This document shows, piece by piece, positions 1-6,530 of a stretch of DNA of 22,379 nucleotides. Numbering within the stretch: the first letter of the stretch is position 1; each line of letters begins with the position of its first letter. The stretch spans positions 1 through 22,379 of IMG/VR virus record IMGVR_UViG_3300049846_000879; one strand, given 5' to 3'. The notes beneath the pieces were generated by a model. The model was not told where the DNA came from. It saw only the letters and a list, made by a program, of their open reading frames with translations, and made no database searches. The stretch is from a virus. Made by a program: the position numbers and the translations under genes.

Positions 1-721
1 TTATTTTGTGAAAAGTGGCGGCGCTGGCTGCTATATCGCCAGCAACATTAACATTAGTGGCGCTAACAACGGCTGTTGTAATGTTATCTGGAGTGATATT
101 ACCAAGCGACAATATAAACTGGCCCTCGGTAGTTATTGGGGAGCCAGCAACTCCAATGCCATCCTGTCCAGTTACTCCAGCACTTGTAACAGTTCCAGAA
201 CCAGCAGCACCGTTGGAGGCCGCAGTTATCTGGCCGCGAGAATTTACTGTAATAGTAGCAAGAGAGTAAGTACCGGCAGACACCGCAGTATTTGCTATAA
301 ATATGTCCCCAGCAGCGGTGATTGGGTTCACAGAAGCAGATAGGCCGCCACCAGCCGATACCGATGTAACTGTACCAGAACCAGCCGCTCCGTTAGCAGC
401 AGATGTTATCTGACCTAATGCGTTTACGTCAATTTGCGCCAACGTATATCTTCCAGCCGATACGCCCGTGGTGGCAATTTCAATGCTGCCAGCACCAGTA
501 ATTGGATTGGGAGATGCGGTAAGACCGCGGCCCGCGGAAACACTTGTAACCGTACCAGAGCCGCCACCACCAGCCGCAGAAGCGTTAATCCACTTTTGCT
601 GAGCGGCATCATACATCAGGGATTGGCCTGATGTTGGTGTCTGTATGTTGGTATCGGCTAGATCGGAAAGATTGCCGACTTCAATCTCGGTAAGGCCACC
701 ACGAGTTCCTGAAAGGGACAT
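1..721 (-). CDS. Tail-fibre-like structural protein with tandem repeats (3' end outside window)
   Basis: Reading leftwards from the ATG at 721, 240 codons stay open to the window edge, so the C-terminus is missing. After a short N-terminus (MSLSGTRGGLTEIEVGNLSD) and a Gly-rich linker, a unit of roughly 60 residues occurs twice. Each copy runs from GSGTVTSVSAG through a central NPIT and VSAG to GQIT and NGAAGSG. A third, diverged copy begins with GTVTS and has SPIT. Such Gly/Ser/Thr/Val-rich beta repeats are typical of phage tail fibres and appendages, and the position after the capsid genes fits. The start lies 1 nt past the stop of the coiled-coil gene. The receptor-binding end cannot be judged. 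A role in host attachment is inferred from repeat style and position. Confidence 0.7.
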   Translation of the reverse strand, partial: MSLSGTRGGLTEIEVGNLSDLADTNIQTPTSGQSLMYDAAQQKWINASAAGGGGSGTVTSVSAGRGLTASPNPITGAGSIEIATTGVSAGRYTLAQIDVNALGQITSAANGAAGSGTVTSVSAGGGLSASVNPITAAGDIFIANTAVSAGTYSLATITVNSRGQITAASNGAAGSGTVTSAGVTGQDGIGVAGSPITTEGQFILSLGNITPDNITTAVVSATNVNVAGDIAASAATFHKI

Positions 722-722
722 T

Positions 723-1250
723 TTAGCCCCCTATAGCAATAGCCTGCAATTTATTAAGGCGATTCTTGATATCTTCTTCTTGTGCCTCTATTTTGCTTTG
801 ACGATCTTTTAATTCTGCCTCTTTATTAGCAAGGCGCGTTTTTTCTGCAGACAAATCTGTATCTCTGCGCGTAGCCGCATCTTCTCTTGCCGCACAATCA
901 GCATTACGCTTATCTAGTTCACGAGAAAAACGGTCCAACTCAACTTTTTTAGCATCAAGTAATTTATTCTTTTCTGATAATTCCGCTTGCTTATCAGATA
1001 GTTGTGATAACAACTTTTCATTTACTTCATTTTCATTTCTAATTGATGCTAAAATATCACGGTTATTCTGTATATCTTCCCTTGCCTTGTCAGCGCGTGC
1101 TTTTTCTTCTTCGGAAAGGGCATAGCTTTCTTCAATTGCATCCTTTAACGCTGATGGGCTATTTGTTAATTGAGAAAGATAGTAAACAATCTCAAGAAGA
1201 ACTTGATAAGTCTCAATAGATACTTTTTTGGGTTCAGCAGTTAGTCCCAT
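723..1250 (-). CDS. Coiled-coil phage protein, function unknown
   Basis: A 175-residue protein starting at an ATG with a good ribosome site (GGAG, 7 nt upstream). Residues about 45-165 are almost entirely charged and helical (E, K, R, D, Q, with leucines at heptad-like spacing; e.g. LSEKNKLLDAKKVELDRF), so a long coiled coil is likely. The first 40 residues are less charged (YQVLLEIVYYLSQL). No enzymatic motif is visible. It sits between a small structural-type gene and the tail-fibre-like gene, so a virion-associated stalk, fibre chaperone or assembly helper is possible. The family is not recognised. Confidence 0.65.
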   Translation of the reverse strand: MGLTAEPKKVSIETYQVLLEIVYYLSQLTNSPSALKDAIEESYALSEEEKARADKAREDIQNNRDILASIRNENEVNEKLLSQLSDKQAELSEKNKLLDAKKVELDRFSRELDKRNADCAAREDAATRRDTDLSAEKTRLANKEAELKDRQSKIEAQEEDIKNRLNKLQAIAIGG

Positions 1251-1253
1251 AGA

Positions 1254-1628
1254 TTACTCCTCTGGACCAGCCTGTTGTATGGTTATTGTCGCCGCTTCCC
1301 CAGTACCCGCAGAAGCCAATGCACGAACGCGCAACCTAATAGCACGAGGGGGGAAGGCGTAGTTAGTATCAGTAGCGCCATTAATGTTATTAGCGGCAGT
1401 AGCAGAAACAAGCGTAGCATTATTAATCCAGGCAACGGCAGAAACAACATTCAAATTTGTTGACCAAGGATCACCAAAAGTATGCTGTACATCTGCAATG
1501 GTGTTATTCCCGGATACGATTACACCAATACCAATGCAAGTTGGATTGTTGTATGTATCTATAGGATAAGCAGGCGAATAAGTGGGTCCACCTGTCGAGC
1601 CTACTACTGTGAAAACCTTAGCCCGCAC
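1254..1628 (-). CDS. Small structural-type protein, GTG start
   Basis: A 124-residue protein. The start is GTG at 1628, supported by a GAGGA ribosome site at about 1636-1640 that abuts the stop of the upstream gene. No ATG is nearby. The sequence is low in charge and rich in A, T, V, N and G, with beta-strand-like stretches (AIRLRVRALASAGTGEAATI). This is typical of phage head or tail accessory proteins. It follows the 146-residue gene of similar composition closely, suggesting translation in step with it. Candidate roles are head decoration or a head-tail joining element. No specific family is recognised. Confidence 0.55.
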   Translation of the reverse strand: MRAKVFTVVGSTGGPTYSPAYPIDTYNNPTCIGIGVIVSGNNTIADVQHTFGDPWSTNLNVVSAVAWINNATLVSATAANNINGATDTNYAFPPRAIRLRVRALASAGTGEAATITIQQAGPEE

Positions 1629-1640
1629 TGTTGGATCCTC

Positions 1641-2081
1641 TTAGTCTAGTTGACGCAATCTATTGAACCTCAGTTGCACCTGATAACGAGCGGCAGTGTC
1701 CACAGAAAGCAGCGTAATTGCAGCCGTAACTTCCGTTGTCAATGTGGCAGCAACAACAGCGGCGGCAGAAGCTACAATTGTTTTCGATCCAAGAGCAACT
1801 GTAGTTACCTCTACAACGCCTAGGGCAGAACCCATTGACGAAAAGGTAATGTAGTCCTGTCCTGCAGCCGATACCGTAATCTTATCGCTTGTTGCACCAG
1901 AACCCTGTTGCGTAATATAGCACGCGCCGTTCAAGTTTTGCACATTCTGCGGAAGAACAAACGTTTGTGTCCCGCTTCCAGTAAAATTGAACGTACGGCT
2001 AAGCACAACTTCCGACTGACTAGATAAGCCAGAAGTTAGCGCAGTAGTACCGCTATAGATATTATCACCAAAAGAGGTCAT
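1641..2081 (-). CDS. Small structural-type protein downstream of the major capsid gene
   Basis: 146 residues from an ATG preceded by AGGAG. Composition is dominated by T, S, A, V and G with few charges, and beta-like segments such as GSGTQTFVLPQNVQNL and ITVSAAGQDYITF. It lies 10 nt after the major capsid gene, where phages often keep decoration or head-completion proteins. A short hydrophobic alanine/valine run (VASAAAVVAATL) is present but is not convincing as a membrane segment. The likely role is a virion component; no named family is recognised. Confidence 0.55.
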   Translation of the reverse strand: MTSFGDNIYSGTTALTSGLSSQSEVVLSRTFNFTGSGTQTFVLPQNVQNLNGACYITQQGSGATSDKITVSAAGQDYITFSSMGSALGVVEVTTVALGSKTIVASAAAVVAATLTTEVTAAITLLSVDTAARYQVQLRFNRLRQLD

Positions 2082-2091
2082 TCAGCACTCC

Positions 2092-3006
2092 TTATGCGCC
2101 GGGTGAACCGTACCAACCAAGATAGTTTACTGCGCCAGTACCAAACAAGCGCATTGCCGAGAACTTCAAGTTCTTAGTGTCGAACTCGTTGTCACGATCA
2201 AGCATTACTTGGTCTACGTCAGTAAACACGATACCATCTTCTTGGTCAGTTTTAATGAACCAAGCATCCGTATCGGTAAGCCACGGGGAAACGATAAGTT
2301 CCATCGGGAAACGCGAGCTAGATACAGTGTTGATGGTGTTGTTAGCTGTGCCAACTTCATACTCAGTTCCAAGAATTTTCTCAGCAATAACTGCGCTTTG
2401 AACCGGAACAACCAACTTCTTAGGCTGAACAACAATCGGCAAACCCTGATCATCAACGAATGCCAAAATGTCGATGCGAGCCTGCTCAATTGCAGTCTGC
2501 GAAAGATCTGCAGCAGTCGCAGGGGTGTTGCGCTGCGTGGTAGCAGAAGCAACAAGGCGGTGAGCCGAGTTGAACAGCGACAAGCCATCGGCGGTTAGTA
2601 CTGGGTTCGTAGCAGTCGAGAAGCCGTTGTTCAGGTTATTGAACACTACAGTTTCTTCCGTTTTACGAACAGAAGCGGCAAGTTGCTGAGGAATCGACTT
2701 GAAAAGATTGTACATATCGTAGCGCATCATTTCATAGGTAATGGTTGAACCAATACCGTATGCTACGTTTACAATCTCACGTGGGAAGCCTTGGAACTTA
2801 TCACGATAAGGGATCGAAGAACCCTGATCTTTAACGCCAGCCAAACCATAGTTGGTTACGCCTTGAAACTTCTCGAACTGCTTGTCCGAATCGTGCTTCG
2901 TAACGATCTTCTCCCAAAGGGGCTGCCAATCGTTGTACGAATCACCAAACCAGCCCTTAATACCAGGCCATAGGTCTTCTGAAAATGCACCAGTTGCAAT
3001 TACCAT
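2092..3006 (-). CDS. Major capsid protein
   Basis: 304 residues, ATG preceded by AGGGAG. The sequence resembles the Mu gpT-like or HK97-fold capsid group seen in many environmental phages. An N-terminal region (WPGIKGWFGDSYNDW) is followed by the helical stretch ITYEMMRYDMYNLFKSIPQQ. A loop with the family-style phrase LFNSAHRL comes near residue 144, and a C-terminal beta region ends in YLGWYGSPGA. Gene order supports the call: scaffold, accessory protein, decoration candidate, then this gene. It would form the icosahedral shell with the scaffold upstream, and it is the most plausible client of the GroES-like protein encoded nearby. Family assignment is from pattern recognition, not alignment. 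Confidence 0.8.
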   Translation of the reverse strand: MVIATGAFSEDLWPGIKGWFGDSYNDWQPLWEKIVTKHDSDKQFEKFQGVTNYGLAGVKDQGSSIPYRDKFQGFPREIVNVAYGIGSTITYEMMRYDMYNLFKSIPQQLAASVRKTEETVVFNNLNNGFSTATNPVLTADGLSLFNSAHRLVASATTQRNTPATAADLSQTAIEQARIDILAFVDDQGLPIVVQPKKLVVPVQSAVIAEKILGTEYEVGTANNTINTVSSSRFPMELIVSPWLTDTDAWFIKTDQEDGIVFTDVDQVMLDRDNEFDTKNLKFSAMRLFGTGAVNYLGWYGSPGA

Positions 3007-3024
3007 GTTTTTATCTCCCTATTA

Positions 3025-3603
3025 TTACGCTGTTGCAGCTTTCAGTAGGTGGCGATTCCACCGAACTTCGACGCCGTTATTCGCAGTAGCACCAGTTTGG
3101 TAGCCACCAAGAATATCAAATGGACCTACGTTTAACACTTTGAATAAGTTGTTAATGGACGCAGATGACTGGGTTGTTACCGAATGACCAGAAATACCAG
3201 TAGAAGCATTTGCAGCCGAAACAGTAAGCTGAACGTTTTTTCCGATAGTATCAACGTTGCCAGCCGAAGCATCGCAACGAACATAGTATGTTTGATCTGG
3301 ATTGATGCAAACATCTACATAGCCAGCTTGGCCAGAGGTGAGGATCTTTGTGCTGTTAAAGGTCAGCGGACGCGGGTAATTACCGCCAGCAGCAGTTGTA
3401 TATACTGCTAGAACTACACCGTAACCTGGGTGAGTTGGGTCCATACCAGCAGATGCGGGAACGATAACACCGTTCACAAACGCAACGGCGTCGCCCTTTG
3501 CAATAGTTTGATTCGCCCCGTCAGCATTAGCGCGGGCGGGCAAAGTGCGAACCCAGTCAGCCGTAGGTTGACGACTTGGGATGAAACCTTGTAATGCAGC
3601 CAT
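3025..3603 (-). CDS. Capsid decoration/stabilising protein candidate
   Basis: 192 residues with an AGGAGA ribosome site. It is Gly, Ala, Thr and Val rich and mostly beta, e.g. AIAKGDAVAF-like and GYGVVLAVYT segments. Its position immediately before the major capsid gene, after the scaffold, is where decoration or capsid-cement proteins usually lie. No transmembrane segment or catalytic motif is visible. An alternative is a minor head protein. Confidence 0.55.
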   Translation of the reverse strand: MAALQGFIPSRQPTADWVRTLPARANADGANQTIAKGDAVAFVNGVIVPASAGMDPTHPGYGVVLAVYTTAAGGNYPRPLTFNSTKILTSGQAGYVDVCINPDQTYYVRCDASAGNVDTIGKNVQLTVSAANASTGISGHSVTTQSSASINNLFKVLNVGPFDILGGYQTGATANNGVEVRWNRHLLKAATA

Positions 3604-3617
3604 TTACTTCTCCTTTT

Positions 3618-4085
3618 TTACTCTATTACTTGCTCGCCTTTCCGCGAGCTAATTGTTATATTTCCATGCACTTCCGCTCCACCACCCTTTTCTCGCATAT
3701 CACGCTTAACGTGGGCAGTTAGTCCGGCAGTCCTACGTTGAGTTTCGTTATTGAAATAATCAATACGACTCTCAGCAATTTCCTGTGGCACACGACAAAG
3801 AACCAAATCCTTCTTCTCGTGTACGGTAGTCATAGACTTACCGTTTTCTATTCGATTATCTGCTACTGGAGCAGCGCTATCGGCTTGAAGTTTGCTTACA
3901 GGTTCATACCCTTCGGCAAGTCGCTTGGAATATAAATCTGGATCTTTGTTGATCCAACGATAATGGTATCCATCTTCCTTGAATACAACATCCGTTGCTG
4001 AGGCTGGCTTCCAAGCACTGTTACCTTTTTTAAGGTCGCTTGATTTTGGTCTACCCGGACCACGCTTAACAATATCTTCGCTCAT
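3618..4085 (-). CDS. Small basic protein with AT-hook-like N-terminus in the head gene cluster
   Basis: 155 residues. The ATG overlaps the scaffold stop codon by 1 nt (TAATG), so translation is probably coupled. Residues about 7-14 read KRGPGRPK, an AT-hook-like GRP core flanked by basic residues, followed by W- and Y-containing segments (YHYRWINKDPDLYSKRL). This suggests contact with nucleic acid or an acidic partner, though similar basic starts also occur in phage proteins not known to bind DNA. The C-terminal half is helical and charged. It sits between scaffold and capsid genes. The function is not known. Confidence 0.6.
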   Translation of the reverse strand: MSEDIVKRGPGRPKSSDLKKGNSAWKPASATDVVFKEDGYHYRWINKDPDLYSKRLAEGYEPVSKLQADSAAPVADNRIENGKSMTTVHEKKDLVLCRVPQEIAESRIDYFNNETQRRTAGLTAHVKRDMREKGGGAEVHGNITISSRKGEQVIE

Positions 4086-5041
4086 TATTTGACTCCTTTT
4101 CTGGTTTGCTCAATCTGCTTTTTAAAAGCTGCGATATAATCAGCTTCAGATTTAGCACCCTTATTAGAGCCAAATTTGGTCCTGATTGCGATTTCTCGCT
4201 GCTTCGGACTTAGTGTTATTGTGTTCGATTTTTGTCTGTTTGTCAAATTAGCCCCCAAAACAGGTTGTGAACCTACATTATTTTTTTGCAAACCCATGCG
4301 CCGATCTATTTCTGCCAGCTTTTTTTCCATCGGCCATTTTGCATATGGTCCATCAGGATTTAACACGGCTGCAGCCTCCATTAGCGCGTATTGAGATTTC
4401 TGATCATTGCCAGTTGCCCAGGGGCGCAAAAGATTGCCGTTTTCATCAGTTTCACTCATCCAGGCTTGTGCATAAGCATTTTCCTCTGGTGAGATTTCTC
4501 CACCAGCAAAAGCATCATCAGCAATCTCTCTGCCACTAATATTTTGTTGCGGCGCTTGCTTTTCCTGCTTTTGTTGCTGCGGCTTTTGTAACTGTGAAAG
4601 TTTTTTCTCAACCTTCAATTCTGTTAGTTGATTCTGTGCATTCAAATAACCCTGCATATCGCCAGTTTCCCATGCCGATTGCATTTTTTGAACAAGAGCA
4701 GATTCGGTTGCAGAAAACTTTTCTTCTTGCAAATGGCCAACAACGGCGGTCTGGTTGTTACGCAATTCTTCAATCAGCTCTGCTTGCTGTTGCGCGATGC
4801 TTTTCAATTCATTGAACTGCCGCTTGCTATCTTTTGTTTGATAGTAAAGCCAGTCCATTCGCTTTTTAATCGGTTCAGCAAGTTCTGGTGGCAATCCGTT
4901 TAAATCAACTGCCGCCGCCGGTTGCACGCGATCTTCTTGTTGCGTCTGCGGCGCTTCCTGATGTGATTCATTTGAATCAACTGATGCTTCTGCCGACGAA
5001 GTGTTGTTGGATTCAGTTACTTCTGCTTGTTCTTCGGTCAT
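4085..5041 (-). CDS. Head scaffolding protein candidate
   Basis: 318 residues. The N-terminal 50 residues are acidic and low complexity (TEEQAEVTESNNTSSAEA). The middle is a Gln-rich helical or coiled-coil region (QLQKPQQQKQEKQAPQQN), and the C-terminus is basic (FKKQIEQTRKGVK). This charge layout, with a basic helical tail, is typical of phage scaffolds that bind the inner capsid surface and leave or are degraded as DNA enters. It is two to three genes upstream of the major capsid gene. The start overlaps the GroES-like stop by 4 nt (ATGA). No protease gene is visible nearby. Confidence 0.7.
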   Translation of the reverse strand: MTEEQAEVTESNNTSSAEASVDSNESHQEAPQTQQEDRVQPAAAVDLNGLPPELAEPIKKRMDWLYYQTKDSKRQFNELKSIAQQQAELIEELRNNQTAVVGHLQEEKFSATESALVQKMQSAWETGDMQGYLNAQNQLTELKVEKKLSQLQKPQQQKQEKQAPQQNISGREIADDAFAGGEISPEENAYAQAWMSETDENGNLLRPWATGNDQKSQYALMEAAAVLNPDGPYAKWPMEKKLAEIDRRMGLQKNNVGSQPVLGANLTNRQKSNTITLSPKQREIAIRTKFGSNKGAKSEADYIAAFKKQIEQTRKGVK

Positions 5042-5361
5042 GCCGCATTCTCCTCATTAATAACTGCTAAAATATCTGCGTCTTGACAGATATATAATGT
5101 CCCATCGTCGGAACCATATTTCTGGTCAAGCCATGAACCAGAATACTGACCAAACACAACCTTTTGGCCTACTTTTAACGTTAGAACATTTCCTTTTTCT
5201 GGGATTTCGCACCAACCGGCGGTTTCGCCTAATGCCACAATTGTTCCAATACAATTGGCATGTCTTTGTGCTACGGAGTCTGGCAATACAATTCCGCCTT
5301 TAGTTTCTTTTTTGACCTCTCGTTCGATAAGAACGCGGCCAAACTTTGGCTCATACTTCAT
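5038..5361 (-). CDS. GroES-like co-chaperonin (Cpn10 family)
   Basis: 107 residues. GroES proteins form a heptameric lid on GroEL and help fold proteins in its cavity; T4 gp31 is a phage protein that replaces GroES for capsid folding. Here PKFGRVLIERE matches the first strand of Cpn10. KETKGGIVLPDS (about residues 18-29) matches the GroEL-binding mobile loop with its GIVL core. ALGE, LKVGQKVVFG and DADILAVI match later conserved parts. The ATG at 5361 was chosen over an in-frame TTG at 5376 because GAGG lies 5 nt before that ATG. A longer segment around GQYSGSWLDQKYGSDDG suggests an enlarged roof or core loop. It lies directly before the scaffold gene, which points to a role in capsid assembly. 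Confidence 0.88.
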   Translation of the reverse strand: MKYEPKFGRVLIEREVKKETKGGIVLPDSVAQRHANCIGTIVALGETAGWCEIPEKGNVLTLKVGQKVVFGQYSGSWLDQKYGSDDGTLYICQDADILAVINEENAA

Positions 5362-5388
5362 TTTTACCTCATTCAAACTCAGTTAAAC

Positions 5389-6051
5389 TTACGCGTAACT
5401 TCTTTTGCTAATTGCCCTTAGTAAATCTTTCGGATTGTTATAACCACCAAGCCCAAGCTGAGAAATATACGAACTCTCAATCGCATTTAACTCGCCCATA
5501 TTGCTTCCCTTATCAACAAGGCGGTTGTTGATTAGATCGAGGAAATATTTTTCTTCATCTCGGCCTGCGCCGCCGCCATATACGCCTTGCGTGGCAATCT
5601 TGCTTGATTGCTGATCTGGACTATAACCGCCCATGGCAAGTGAGCCGGGAAGCGTTAATTTCTTTTCTTTTGGAGTAAATGCTGGTTCGCCTCCGCCCAT
5701 AGATGGAGTCTTTGATTTCCCGCCAAATGATTGTGCTATATTGCTACCGGCGTAGCTTCCAATAGCCTCATTCATTCCAGCACTAGCGATTGAAGCAGGG
5801 AGCGCATTGGCTACACTTGATCCAAGCCCTTTGCCGATTGATTGGCCTATGGTGCCGCCACCAGGAAAATAATTCTTAGCTATGTTTCCGCCGACCCATG
5901 AACCCGCGCCAGCCAATGCAGCATCACCCCAACTTCCGCCTGTTGCCTTAGTGCCAACTGCTGAACCAATTGCGCCACCAATACCTGGAGCGATTGTATT
6001 TCCTACGACTGCGGCGGCAATCGGAATAACTTTTTTTATTGCACTTCCCAT
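5389..6051 (-). CDS. Gly/Ala-rich protein with glycine-zipper region, possible internal virion or ejection protein
   Basis: 220 residues. Residues about 9-70 are rich in G and A with small-residue spacing (GGAIGSAVGTKATGG, AGAGSWVGGNIAK). This resembles glycine-zipper segments that insert in membranes or pack tightly. A disordered Gly/Ser/Lys region follows, then a helical C-terminus (EEKYFLDLINNRLVDKG). Podoviruses commonly encode such proteins beside the portal as internal proteins ejected with DNA. That role is inferred from position and composition only. The ribosome site is weak. Confidence 0.5.
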   Translation of the reverse strand: MGSAIKKVIPIAAAVVGNTIAPGIGGAIGSAVGTKATGGSWGDAALAGAGSWVGGNIAKNYFPGGGTIGQSIGKGLGSSVANALPASIASAGMNEAIGSYAGSNIAQSFGGKSKTPSMGGGEPAFTPKEKKLTLPGSLAMGGYSPDQQSSKIATQGVYGGGAGRDEEKYFLDLINNRLVDKGSNMGELNAIESSYISQLGLGGYNNPKDLLRAISKRSYA

Positions 6052-6087
6052 TGCTCGATTATTACCGATTTTTTAAAATCTGGCAAA

Positions 6088-6480
6088 TCAGGGGAAAACA
6101 TCAGCAATATAGATAGTTCCAACAGACTTCAATTCTGGGAAAATGGAGTCCCAACCATTGCGCCCGATCACGCACAAATAGCGTATATTTCTATCTGCCA
6201 TCAAATCTCGTATAAATTTTTTGTACTCATCTCTCCAAAGATTTTTGGTTCCTGGTTTTGATGCTAAAAGAACAATGTTTAGCATTTCACCATAGCCAAT
6301 ATCGGAATACTCAATGTAAGTTGCCCCGATTGGCTCTGCATCCGAGATTAGGTAAACATCGCCACCATTTAGAATCTCATCTAACGAGTTCTTTTCACCC
6401 GGAGTTCTTTTCGCCGCCTCATTCAGGAACTCTTTTGCCTGAGAGTTCCCATAAGGCACGCGGTCAAATCTTATCGTCAT
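6088..6480 (-). CDS. GNAT-like protein next to the portal
   Basis: 130 residues with an arrangement like a small GNAT acetyltransferase fold: MTIRFDRVPYGNSQ at the start, a strand ending in VYLISDAEPIGATYIEY, then LNIVLLASKPGTKN, a helix (DEYKKFIRDLMAD), and IRYLCVIGRNGWDSIFP. The acetyl-CoA loop (R/Q-x-x-G-x-G/A) is not clear, so it may be catalytically inactive. GNAT-fold proteins near the portal are known in podoviruses, where they act as structural or internal virion proteins. No good Shine-Dalgarno is seen. A 50-nt gap separates it from the portal stop. Confidence 0.5.
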   Translation of the reverse strand: MTIRFDRVPYGNSQAKEFLNEAAKRTPGEKNSLDEILNGGDVYLISDAEPIGATYIEYSDIGYGEMLNIVLLASKPGTKNLWRDEYKKFIRDLMADRNIRYLCVIGRNGWDSIFPELKSVGTIYIADVFP

Positions 6481-6530
6481 TCAAAGCCAACATAATTGTA
6501 ATTTGCTCAATTACTTCTTGTTTGCCAGCC

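Noticed and set aside
7-640. Plus-strand frames across the tail-fibre repeats
   Set aside because: They are antisense to the repeat-coding gene and exist because of its GC-rich repeat composition.
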